NCBI GenBank assembly: GCA_947652115.1
Contig: OX393561.1
Location: forward strand, 6,647,405 to 6,711,404
Reading direction: 5' to 3'
Source: Blastomussa wellsi
Lineage: Eukaryota > Cnidaria > Anthozoa > Scleractinia > Plerogyridae
Length of the DNA stretch: 64,000 nucleotides
Shown piece after piece: positions 31,263 to 41,099 of the stretch (its first letter is position 1; every line of letters starts with the position of its first letter). Under the pieces are notes generated by a model, which saw nothing but the letters and a program-made list of their open reading frames with translations, was not told where the DNA came from and did no database searches. Position numbers and translations under genes: made by a program.

Positions 31263-34200
31263 TTACCTTAACTCTAAAGAACTAAACCAGTCTTTCTTTA
31301 CAAAGTTCACAGTTCCTTTTTTTGCTTCTGCTTTGATTGTCCTTGTTTTTTCTTCCATTTTCTCCTTCGGGTTGATTTTCCCCGACATTATTATATAATT
31401 GCCTTCTTTATTTTCTTCGTCAGTGGCTACGTTGACATTAGAATCTATTTCAATTCGTGTGGACTTCACGTGAAGCACTGAACAAAACGATTCCTCCAAT
31501 GAATTGATGTTAATGTCTCCTAGAAGGAATAAAATGAAGTACTGTAATTAATAAAAACGCCATTTCAGGATATGCAATTTCACGAATTCTGTACAGCTAG
31601 CTAGCGCGGTTATTACCGATTTACCGGGATTGTTAGAATATTTAAAATTTATCATTCCTCACAACAACATCAACCCTTTCTGCTTGCTTCTGTCGGCTTA
31701 TGTTTACAGGTACCCGGAGTAACGAGTTTACAACCTTTGAGAAAAACGCAGTGAAAATATTAGTTTTTCGTTCTTATAGCACCAGTGTGAATCAAAGAGA
31801 GCTTACTCTCTACTGGGCGAAGCCAGTACGAAGCGTTCCTCAAATGCGATGAAATACACTTCAGTTCGCCTTTTTTCTATCAAAATATGCTTACTTTCTT
31901 TGAATTCATGCTACGCCCACAACTGTAAACCCACGTTTCCCCAACCAGTGAAGTTAAGTTCTATATGGCAGCCGTAAAAATGTGTTTTTATTCAATCCGG
32001 TGGGTGGAAATAATTTTATGACCCGGATACGCTCTTTAGAATAAAACAGGAAAATGAAATTAAAAAAAAAATAAGATATTCGTGGGTCGATGGTGACCCG
32101 GCTCTCACTCCGAGATTCGCATACTCTTGTATTTTGTATCACACACACACACACACACACACGCTGCAGATGTCAGTTCAATTATACTCCTCTCTTGCAA
32201 GAAGAAGTTAATTAGCAAAACAATTGAATCCAGTGTTTTATGGCAGTCTACCTTTTTTGGTCTCCAGTGTAACATCATCATGTCGTGCCAGGCACACATC
32301 AATGTTTCCGCTATTTGTCACAGCTTTTAATGCTCCAGACGCTGAACCAATGGAAATGTTTCCATCCATAACACTTACCTCAGTCAAACCTGAAAACAAA
32401 TCACATTTTATTAACATTGCATGCAGTGTACGTGTACATCTGTGATAGGCATGGTGGTCTACATGGTGATCTAATTGTTAGTGTGGTGGACTACAGATCG
32501 AACAGTCCAGCTTTGAGGCCTAGCCAGGGTCACTGCATTGTGTTCTTGGACAAGACACTTTACTCTCACAGTGCCTCTCCACCCAGATGTATTATGGGTA
32601 AAGCGAATTGTCAGGGAAACCTGACAAAATGATGTGGAGAAACCTGCAATGGACTAGTGTCGCATACACGCGGGGTGGGGGGGGGGGGGAGGGACTACAG
32701 AAACCACCCCAAGTTTAGTGTCAGCAGCTATGAACCAGTTGCAGGGTCCCAAAAAAAATTTTGGTTTCCTGCTTTCAATTTGAGACCAACAAAATTTTTC
32801 CACCTTCTGGCGGTGGAACTGACACTACAATAGATTGACAGGAAAATCCCTTTCAATTCTGTTTCAGAATTAGTGGCAAGATAAAAAGTCAGTTATTGGC
32901 AAGGGGATCTAAATTTTTTGTCAGTGTAATCGCCTTGGCTGAAAATCAAGAAGACATTTGACTATCACATGTTTCACGACGTATATAGTCCCGAAAAATA
33001 GTTGGTCGCCCACTGGCAACCAGTTGTAAAATTCTAGTTGCCGGTGCATTTTTTTAGTCGCATTATTTGGCAACCAGGTGCAATTTCGGACCCTGAGTTG
33101 GGCTAAATTAGTCTGCAAGTTAATTGGGTGACAGTGTATGTGTAAGTGCAAAATGGCAAATACTTTGGCCAAGTGCCACATAATATCAGAGCTTATGATG
33201 GTTGTAGCAGCATAAAATTTATAATTATAAGAATAAATTATTGCTATTCCCCCCCCTCTCTATCTTAGTGTTAACTGGGCCCAGCACTACATAATGTAAG
33301 TTTGTTGACACCCATTCAGGGTTGGCAACTAAATTTTTGGAGCACTCACCATCTGGGCGAGTGGCCAAAAGAATTCTGTGATTACCAAGTAGAAGCCATT
33401 TTTGTGCATTTACAAGCCAGGAATTTTCGTTTCATCTCATGTGTGTGGAGATCTTAAACTGGTAAACATTGTATTTTATTATTGTAATTACAATTTGTAA
33501 TTAATTCTCTTGGAGAGTGTACACTACACGTATTTTTGTAAAGTAGAAAGTTACGCTTAATTTGAAATTATTCTGGATATGGAAATCGTACTCGCCAAAC
33601 CCATAGGCGTACGAGCCAGGGGGCGGGGGACTGCAGCCCCCCAGTTTTGAAAATTTTCAACATTTTCGGGCAAAACGCACAGAATTTGGGCAGCAGCAGT
33701 TGCAATGTTTGGGTGGTTTTATGCCAGTTTGATGCTAACACATTAATTGTGTAATTTTTACAGGTACCCATGTGCCTATGGCCAAACAAGGTGAGTGATC
33801 CCTGTGATTTGTACTCGTCCGACGGTTTTGGGGACACTTGCCTGGATGAGTGGGCAAGCACTAATTCACAACCCTTCAGCCATTTCATGCACATAGGTAG
33901 AGAAGGCGCTGTAAGAGTAAAGTTTCCTTCTCAAGAACAGTACAGCACAGTGACCTTTGCCAGGACACTGCTAGGACTCAAACCAAGACTACTTGAGTCA
34001 GAGTCTTAACTGTCTAACCATTAGGCCACTACATCTCCTGTTACACGCAAGTGAAAGTGCACTGTGTACTCACCATGTATATCTCCTAATTTGACGTGAC
34101 CACTTTCAGAAGCTAACTCAGCCTTCAGAACATATGCAGCTCCCACATCAATATCCCCAAGCTCCGTATCCATACAAAATTCACCGCCTTGCAACTTACG

Positions 34201-36190
34201 TACAGATATGTTTCCATTCCTTCTAGTGACAAGATTTCCATGTCCAAACAGCAACTGAGATGCACATTCTATGCCACCACCATTTGTTGTCACATCCAAG
34301 CATGACCCCTTGAGATTCCTTGCACAACATGCACCTTGGTCTGTAGTTATTTTAATAGGCCCTCCTTCAAGATCTCTGACCTCAACATTAGCATCATCTC
34401 TGACTTTAATGTCAACACCATAGTAAGCAGGAATTTGAAAATACAAGGTGACATCTTTTGAAGGGTACTGGAACTCTTGCTGCTCTGAGCATGTAACCTA
34501 CACATTGCAATATGCATTTACCAATAAAAATACTGGTTTTTCTTAAACCTTACTAGTAAATGTACATGTAGAATTCAAGAAATTAAAAAAAGATCATATT
34601 CAAACGTATTAATAACTCATTACGTTAAAACAAAGAAAGTCATTCCGTGGAGGAGGTTTGGATACCTGGTTTTAATTAGCTTAGATTTCGACTATTTTAT
34701 TTCTCCGTTTACTCCTTAGTTTTTGCTTCGAATTTTGTAAAAAATACTCCACTGCATGTCATACTGGTATGTCATGTTTTTATTTTGTAAGTGTCATACA
34801 AAGTGATGACGATGACACAGGTTAGCCCACCCTAAGTCAGATGGTCACCTAAGATTATCAACCTGACGTGATCAGTAAACTTTTTCCAAGTCAAAAGCGT
34901 GAGATTTTATCAGGGTTTTTGAAGACAACCTGATCACTTCCTAAATTGTGTCAGTCAAGGTTTTATCATCTCAAATTTTTCCAAGAGAGACTTGGGAAAT
35001 TGATTCATAGGCATGAGTAGGTGTCAGATTGAAGTTTTCAACCCGAAGGTGAAGGCTCGCACAAAATGCATGAGAGTTGCCAGGTATTTGAAGTTTCAAG
35101 ACCAGTCAGGTGGAACAACTTAACTCAGTAAAATAAACAACCCTGGAATTTGAATTATTTCTATGCTGTGGTTCAAATTTACCCTTGATAGAATCTGGTA
35201 TTTTCCTTTATATTTTATATTCCTTATCATATAGTATCACATATCAGAACAACAGAACAGAAAAAATTGTACCAAAGGTAAAATTGGACCAAAACATGTA
35301 CATATATTGTGGGTGAATTGATCACTGGATGGCAAAGGGTATACAAAATGAACACCTCGTATTGCACCCTTTTTCCTACATAAGTGAATCCACAAAATAA
35401 TGGGTTCAAATCATGTTGAAGCCCGAATTTGCCTGCAGCTTCCTTTAGAAGTGTAGCAGCTCTTGTAAGCTTTTATGAAATTCTACTGGTCCTCTAGTGT
35501 TGCAGTTGCAATTGTTTTGAGACTAGGAACAATGTGTTCTATTGTTCTCTTGAAGGTTTACAAGCCATCCAGTCCTTGCAAGGGCTGCTACCAGATTTGG
35601 TTCAGTGGCAGGTACAGGGGAAGGTCGGAGGGGTCCGAACCACCTCCACCCACCCTTCCCTAACCATTTTTTTAACTTCTTGTTTGACACTGAAATTCTC
35701 ACATCGACAGGATCGCCTATTAATTATTACTCAATTCCCAGATCCACCACTGTGGTTCTTTCGGTTTATTTGCAACTACTAAAGCTGCCTTATATTAAAC
35801 TGCGAATACTTTTCGCTTTTTACCAAATTCATTAATAACGTTCACCTCCAAGTAGTCTCTACATGATGCCGAGTTTGATCGTACATTATAGTGAATGTCT
35901 TCCAGAAAGGCTGTTTTCAGTTCTGACCCAAGATCGTAATCATCATTGGTCTGTAAGTAAACATGTCCCTTCACCAACTGAACATTTGGATTTTCGTGTT
36001 CAATATATTCCATGGGATTTATCGCCTCTATCTTTACAGAATATGGACTTTTGATTAAAATTCCTGGGGCACCTTTTATAGCGGGCACCCTCCATGCAAG
36101 CATGTCGTGAGTTTTGTAGCGAATCTGTGGGCGATTCAAGTGAATCGCTGCTCGTACCATATTTTGAAACAATCTTCCACCTTTATCCAT
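31263..36190 (-). CDS. FAM185A: FAM185A-like protein, complete four-exon gene
   Basis: Exons in coding order: 36190-35846, 34497-34074, 32389-32252, 31519-31263. All splice phases agree (0, 1, 1) and give 387 residues, close to the roughly 390 of vertebrate FAM185A. Features: a basic, Arg-containing N-terminus (GRLFQNMVRAAIHLNR) that could target mitochondria, a central set of short beta-strand repeats of the putative-adhesin (DUF4097) type (KVRDDANVEVRDLEGG, VTTNGGGIEC, GDIDVG, GHVKLGDIHG, NSGNIDV), and a C-terminus with KKGTVNF..DWFSSLEL that matches the family ending. The biochemical role of FAM185A is not established. The start at 36190 is the first Met after a splice acceptor at about 36199, so a non-coding first exon upstream is likely. 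That exon would now be split by the retrotransposon at 36260-40973. Confidence 0.85.
32141..32162. repeat. CA dinucleotide repeat
   Basis: About ten CA units within an intron of FAM185A. Confidence 0.95.
32446..32665 (+). mobile_element. tRNA-derived SINE, copy 1
   Basis: A tRNA-like head with box A/B-like parts (ATTGTTAGTGTGGTGGAC and CTTTGAGGCC) is followed by the body GTGTTCTTGGACAAGACACT, TTTACTCTCACAGTGCC, CACCCAG..ATGGGTA and AATGGACTAGTGTCGCA. The same body recurs at 33745 (reverse), 43541 and 43940 (forward), 48118 (reverse) and 49528 (reverse). In an intron of FAM185A. Confidence 0.65.
33745..34048 (-). mobile_element. tRNA-derived SINE, copy 2
   Basis: On the minus strand: GGCCTAATGGTTAGACAGTT and GGTTTGAGTCC (box A and B-like), then CTGTTCTTGAGAAGGAAACT and TTACTCTTACAGCGCC. 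It ends about 25 bp from the FAM185A exon starting at 34074. Diverged relative of the other SINE copies. Confidence 0.6.
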
Positions 36191-36259
36191 CGCAAAAGCC
36201 TGAAAACAAAATCATGCAGCCTTCCTTCTTTTACCATTCAGTTTCAAACTATAAGATCG

Positions 36260-36410
36260 TGTAATAGTCTTGTTTACGACTAGTTTTAAACTGCTTTTAT
36301 TCACGGTTCGACACGGTACTTTTACATCCTCAGCTCTGACCATGTGCTTGCCCACTCTCGCTAAGCATGCTGGATTACTTGCTGGGCTACATGTCAATCA
36401 AACTATTACA
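36260..36410 (-). repeat. Downstream (3') LTR of retrotransposon 2
   Basis: 151 bp, identical to 40823-40973, bounded by GATCG on the outer side. Confidence 0.93.
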
Positions 36411-36501
36411 TCCCTCTTCTCCTTAACGAAAAACATGAACAAATAAAATGGAATAACAATAAATAAAAATGGGCGTCAGAAAGTACTGGTAGAAAAACCA
36501 G

Positions 36502-36653
36502 TGACGCGCAAAGTTCATGACAGTCATAGTAGCATCAAACAACAACATCACTGTTTAGTTCTCGTGACGCGCAAAGTTCATAACAGTCATAGTGGTATCA
36601 AAAACAACATCACTGTCTAGTTCTCGCGACGCGCAAAGTTCATAACAGTCATT
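36502..36653. repeat. About 63-bp tandem repeat inside retrotransposon 2
   Basis: GACGCGCAAAGTTCATAACA recurs at about 36504, 36567 and 36629, with ACAACATCACTGT.TAGTTCT between. Two full units and part of a third lie between the end of pol and the purine tract. Confidence 0.85.
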
Positions 36654-36750
36654 AAAGCTACAAACATCCTTAGTGTTCCAACAAAATTCAACGTACAGAA
36701 ACTGTTAAAGTTCAAAATTCAAAAGTTCCTTAAGTCACTGGGAACAGTTC

Positions 36751-39700
36751 TCAAATCTCTTCAATCAGTCTCTTGGGCCTCTTTGGGTTTCGTTTGGGTC
36801 GTTCAGAGACAAGTGGTGGAGTAGCATCAGGTTTCCTTCCTCCTTTATCTTGAGGGTTGATCAGCATACCATCCTGTGGTGGTGTGAGCTGTGAGCTTCG
36901 CGGTAGCTGCTGAAACATCGATGCATTACGCGTGATGGTCGATTCGCCTTCTCGTTTGGCTGTAATCATTGATCCTGTCTTGTCTGTTATCAATAACGGG
37001 TTCGGGTTATAAGGCGTTGACAGCTTGTTGGTTTTGGGTTGTCGTGCAAGAACAACATCACCAATCCTAAGAGAGGAGGTCTGGGCATGAGTACGCTGGT
37101 CTGCATACTGTTTCATGGAGCTCTTTGCTCGAGAATCTTGAATGCGGACGAGCTTGTCAGAGGCATGTACTGGAGAATGGAGCTCTGGTAACTTGGTTCG
37201 CGGTTCGCGCCCAAAGAGAAGATAATAGGGCGTGAAGGTCGTGGTGGTGTGCGGTGTGCACCTGTAAACACGCACAAATTGATGCAGCGCATTTATCCAG
37301 CTGCATCCTTGGACTTTAGCTGCTCGGATTGCTTTCATCATCGGCTTGTTGAAATTTTCTGACTGGGAGTTGGCTTGAGGCCACAACGGGGTGATTTTTC
37401 TGTGTCTCACACCGCATGTGTTGAGGAATTCTTTCCATGCTTGACTGTTGAACGGTGGTCCATTGTCAGACTTAATGACTTCGGGATATCCGTAAGCGCA
37501 AAAGACTTTGTCGACAACTGGGATCACTGTCTCGGCAGCGGTACTGCGGACGACTTCAACTACTGGGAAGCGAGAGTACTCATCGATCATCACCAGTAAG
37601 TATTGGCCAGATGGAAGGGGACCACAGAAATCAATGCTTAGGTTCAGCCAGGGTCCTCGGGGAAGATCAGACATGTTAAGGGGCTCGGCCTTGCGTCGGG
37701 ATGTGTTTGCTTGACACGGTATACATTGTTGTACAGCTTCCGTGACGGCAGCATCTATTCCTGGAAACCACACTTTGCTGCGAATTAGTGCTTTAGTTTT
37801 GCACTCTCCTTGATGGCCTTCATGTGCAAGCTGTACAACTCTCCTTTGAAGACTGGCAGGTATCACGATTCGTGTGTCTCTGAGGATCACATTGGCCTTG
37901 TCATTGACTGTGAGCTCAGCTTGGACGCTGCGGAATTGTAGCAGGGCGGAGTAGTTGACTTCTGTTGAACCTTCGTGCTTCTTGACGTCGTGCCATTTTC
38001 CTGTTTGCGTCATCTTGATGACGGCCTGCAGGGTGCTGTCATGCTCTGTTGCAGATTGCACCTCCTCGAGAGTGACAGCTTTGGGAAGCGAAGTTTGGGA
38101 GATGAACTGCACGTAGTCTTCTGCCATCTTTTCTTGTCGACTGGATAAGATGTTTTGCTTTGAAGGGTGTCTTGACATGTAGTCGGCGGGATTGTCATGT
38201 CCAGGACGATACTCGATGACTGCATCATAGGGTTGTAGCCTGAGCGCCCACCGGGCAATGCGTAGTGGAGGGTTTGGCTTCTTCCAAATGTGGACAAGTG
38301 GCTTGTGGTCGGTTAGGACTTTGAAGGAGGCACCTCGTACGTAGATATCAAAGTGTTCGCACGCCCATACCACTGCTAGGGCCTCACGTTCGGTTTGCGA
38401 GTAACGGGTCTCGACGTCACTAAGCGCACGGCTACCAAATGCAACTGGCCTGTCATCTTGGATGAGGATGCCGGCTAGACCAACAGGACTTGCATCCACC
38501 AGGATAGAGGTGGGTTTGTCTGGAGCGAAGTAGGGCATCGCTGTGCATTCTGACAGGGCATTCTTGACGTTTTGGAAAGCTTCAGCTTGCGGTCGATCCC
38601 ACGTCCACGGTGTCTGACTTCGTGTCAGTTTACGCAAGGGCTCAGTTACTGTTGCAAAATCTTTGATGAATCGGGCGCTGTATTGAGCCATACCCAGAAA
38701 GGAGCGGAGCTCGGTCTGATTTTGGGGTTCAGCTGCATCTTGGAGTGCTTGTATCTTGCTGGGAGCTGGAGCTATGCCGTCTGCGGAGAAGATGTGGCCA
38801 AAGAACTCAATACTTGGCTTATTGAATTCACACTTGGATGGGTTGACGGTTAGGCCTGACTGATGTAGCCTCTGTAGGGTTTGATCTAGTGCATGGTCAT
38901 GGTCACTCTGGTCGCGGCCAAATACAACGATGTCATCGCTAATGTTCTTTGCACCTGAGATGTCAGCTATCGTGGTCTGGATTGTGTGCTGGAATATTTC
39001 AGCGGCTGCATTGATGCCAAAACTCAATCTCTTGTACTGGTAAAGCCCGAGATGCGTAGAGAAGGTTGTGATGTATCTGCATGAGGGGTGTAGCAGCAGC
39101 TGATGGTAACCAGAGCGAAGATCAAGTTTACTGAAGACAGTCGCACCGTTAAGGTCAGTGGTCAGCTCTTGTAGTGTGGGAGTGATGTGTCTTGTTCTTG
39201 CAATGGCTTGATTGGCAGCTCTCATGTCAACACACAGTCTTATCTCATCGGGACTCTTTGGCTTAGGAGGGGTGACAATCCTGGAGACCCACTCTGTCGG
39301 ACCAGATACTTTCTCAATGATTCCTTGTTCTTCGAGCTTTGCAATCTCCCTGGCAACTTTGTTACGCATGTGGAAAGGGGTGCGGTTGCTTTTAACTGCA
39401 ACGGGGGGTACACTTTTGTCGATGTGTAACATTACTTCAGTGTTCTTGAGGCATCCGATTCCTTCACACAGGCCTGGATATTTGGCAAAGAGTTCATCTG
39501 CAGATGGTGCACTGGATTGAGAGACGTGATTGATGCCTATTTTAAGGATGCCAAGTTTCGTTGCTGTTGCCTTGCCTAAGAGCGACGGAGCGGAGCCTGG
39601 GACTACAAGGAAATCTGCTGATATGGGGTTGACTCCATTGGTGCTGACATCGGCGGTCAGATACTCCGTGCACACGATTGGTGGTGATTCATACGGGTGG

Positions 39701-40794
39701 ATAAGGCGTCGACACTTCCTGAATGAGGAGCTACTGTCACGCAGTTGATTGGCCACGGCGGAGTTCACAATGTTGCAAGATGCACCGGAATCAATGATCA
39801 CGCCAACAGGTAAACCATTAATTATGATAGGGGAAGTGTCCTCATTGTCTTGTAGAGCATAGGCGTATTCATCTGTGTAGGCCTCATCACTGTCAGAGTC
39901 TGAAGGTTGGCGTGAGTCACGCAACGGTTGTTGAACTTGCTCATTAACATAGCGTACAGGATTCTTGCGAGATTTTCCTGTCCTGAAATCACGTTTGGGT
40001 TGTGAGTTGGCGTTTGTTCGTACACCACGCTGGTTCTTCGTGCGGCACATCGATGCAAAGTGTCCGGTAACGCCACAGTTGTAGCATGTCACGGTACGGG
40101 AGCAACGGCAGTTGTCGCTGGAGTGACCTTTGATCCCACAGCGAGAGCATTGTTTATCGGTCGATTTTTGCTGAGACGAACCTGCAACCTGGTTTCTTTT
40201 CCCACTCCGAGGCTGTCGACCAACGGTGTACACTTTAGAGGACTGGTTATCCTCGGCAATTTGACGTGACTGGCTTTGCGAAGCTTCGATTGCCTGAGCA
40301 ATGTCCAGCGTGCGGGCCAAACTCAAATCTCTTTCGGCGAGTAATTTTGCACGCAGTTTCATGGAGAGGCAATTATCGATGACTTGATCGCGGATAAAAC
40401 TGTCGGTGCTTTCTGCTGGAAAATCGCAGAGGGTCGCCAGGCGGCGAAGTCTTGTGACGAATTGTGCAACGGTTTCACCATCCTTCTGTTTTTCTTGTCG
40501 AAATACGTGCCGATTGTAAGAAGTGTTTTGCCGCGGAGCGAAGTATTCATTCAGCTTGTCCGCAGCCGTTTTGTAATCCGTTCCAGTGTCGGTCAATGTG
40601 TGGAAGATGTCTTGAATTTCGGATCCGGCGGTATGTAGAAGCAATTGGCGTTTTTGCTTGTCATTTTTGCAGCCCGTGGCGTCGGCGAATATGGCGAAGC
40701 TTTTGAGCCACTTTTGCCATCGTTGAGCGACGGAATTTTGATCGCCATGCGGGTCAAACGGTGGTACTGAAGCAACGGAGATCGGTACGGCCAT
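36751..40794 (-). CDS. Gag-Pol polyprotein of Mag-like LTR retrotransposon 2
   Basis: One open frame of 1347 residues. In order: Gag domain (1 to about 200, including YFAPRQNTSYNRHVFRQ), two CCHC zinc knuckles near 215-250 (CSRCGIKGHSSDNC, CYNCGVTGHFASMC), aspartic protease with IIDSGAS near 333, reverse transcriptase with KLDLRSGYHQL and the catalytic box NISDDIVVFG near 618, RNase H with ILVDASPVGLAG, integrase with HHCC zinc site starting HEGHQGECK near 988, and catalytic acids in LSIDFCGP (near 1053), KSDNGPPFNSQ and SQSENFNK (near 1144). The pattern matches the Mag lineage of Ty3-type elements (K02A2.6-like in invertebrates). Gag and Pol are in one frame with no stop. No envelope-like frame is present. 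Confidence 0.92.
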   Translation of the reverse strand: MAVPISVASVPPFDPHGDQNSVAQRWQKWLKSFAIFADATGCKNDKQKRQLLLHTAGSEIQDIFHTLTDTGTDYKTAADKLNEYFAPRQNTSYNRHVFRQEKQKDGETVAQFVTRLRRLATLCDFPAESTDSFIRDQVIDNCLSMKLRAKLLAERDLSLARTLDIAQAIEASQSQSRQIAEDNQSSKVYTVGRQPRSGKRNQVAGSSQQKSTDKQCSRCGIKGHSSDNCRCSRTVTCYNCGVTGHFASMCRTKNQRGVRTNANSQPKRDFRTGKSRKNPVRYVNEQVQQPLRDSRQPSDSDSDEAYTDEYAYALQDNEDTSPIIINGLPVGVIIDSGASCNIVNSAVANQLRDSSSSFRKCRRLIHPYESPPIVCTEYLTADVSTNGVNPISADFLVVPGSAPSLLGKATATKLGILKIGINHVSQSSAPSADELFAKYPGLCEGIGCLKNTEVMLHIDKSVPPVAVKSNRTPFHMRNKVAREIAKLEEQGIIEKVSGPTEWVSRIVTPPKPKSPDEIRLCVDMRAANQAIARTRHITPTLQELTTDLNGATVFSKLDLRSGYHQLLLHPSCRYITTFSTHLGLYQYKRLSFGINAAAEIFQHTIQTTIADISGAKNISDDIVVFGRDQSDHDHALDQTLQRLHQSGLTVNPSKCEFNKPSIEFFGHIFSADGIAPAPSKIQALQDAAEPQNQTELRSFLGMAQYSARFIKDFATVTEPLRKLTRSQTPWTWDRPQAEAFQNVKNALSECTAMPYFAPDKPTSILVDASPVGLAGILIQDDRPVAFGSRALSDVETRYSQTEREALAVVWACEHFDIYVRGASFKVLTDHKPLVHIWKKPNPPLRIARWALRLQPYDAVIEYRPGHDNPADYMSRHPSKQNILSSRQEKMAEDYVQFISQTSLPKAVTLEEVQSATEHDSTLQAVIKMTQTGKWHDVKKHEGSTEVNYSALLQFRSVQAELTVNDKANVILRDTRIVIPASLQRRVVQLAHEGHQGECKTKALIRSKVWFPGIDAAVTEAVQQCIPCQANTSRRKAEPLNMSDLPRGPWLNLSIDFCGPLPSGQYLLVMIDEYSRFPVVEVVRSTAAETVIPVVDKVFCAYGYPEVIKSDNGPPFNSQAWKEFLNTCGVRHRKITPLWPQANSQSENFNKPMMKAIRAAKVQGCSWINALHQFVRVYRCTPHTTTTFTPYYLLFGREPRTKLPELHSPVHASDKLVRIQDSRAKSSMKQYADQRTHAQTSSLRIGDVVLARQPKTNKLSTPYNPNPLLITDKTGSMITAKREGESTITRNASMFQQLPRSSQLTPPQDGMLINPQDKGGRKPDATPPLVSERPKRNPKRPKRLIEEI

Positions 40795-40822
40795 GGTGAG
40801 TTCAATTTGTCCTCGTCGCCAG

Positions 40823-40973
40823 TGTAATAGTCTTGTTTACGACTAGTTTTAAACTGCTTTTATTCACGGTTCGACACGGTACTTTTACATCCTCAGCTCT
40901 GACCATGTGCTTGCCCACTCTCGCTAAGCATGCTGGATTACTTGCTGGGCTACATGTCAATCAAACTATTACA
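40823..40973 (-). repeat. Upstream (5') LTR of retrotransposon 2
   Basis: 151 bp, identical to 36260-36410. Its outer edge is 126 bp from the PFDN1 start codon, so its regulatory sequences could act on PFDN1 as well as on the element. Confidence 0.93.
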
Positions 40974-41099
40974 GATCGTGCTTCGTCCGCCATATTGGTT
41001 TTTTTTTTAGCCAGTGTTGTCAGCGGCAGTTCGTTGTGCGCATACGCATCCCAACCTCGATGTAGTCCCAGTCCCCCAGACGTTATTTTCAATTTCAAA
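40974..41099. promoter_or_regulatory. Presumed shared upstream region of FAM185A and PFDN1
   Basis: FAM185A (minus) and PFDN1 (plus) are head-to-head. Without the 4.7-kb retrotransposon, the start codons at 36190 and 41100 would be only about 190 bp apart. The region contains CCGCCATATTGG and several CpG sites, as in TATA-less housekeeping promoters. On the minus strand it holds ATGGCGGAC at about 41000, which may be a short upstream frame of FAM185A. Function is inferred from position only. Confidence 0.5.

Larger units (their letters stand above)
36260..40973 (-). mobile_element. Intact Ty3/gypsy (Mag-like) LTR retrotransposon 2
   Basis: Two 151-bp LTRs (36260-36410, 40823-40973) appear identical and have TGTAATAG..CTATTACA ends. 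The flanking 5 bp is GATCG on both sides (36255-36259 and 40974-40978), a perfect target duplication. A purine tract (AAGGAGAAGAGGGA) precedes the downstream LTR, and TGGCGACGAGGA follows the upstream LTR by one base as a likely primer-binding site. The single gag-pol frame is intact. Identical LTRs point to a very recent, possibly polymorphic insertion. It sits between the divergent FAM185A and PFDN1 genes. Confidence 0.93.

Noticed and set aside
36502..36653. CRISPR-like array
   Set aside because: Only 2.5 contiguous similar units with no unique spacers, within a eukaryotic retrotransposon.
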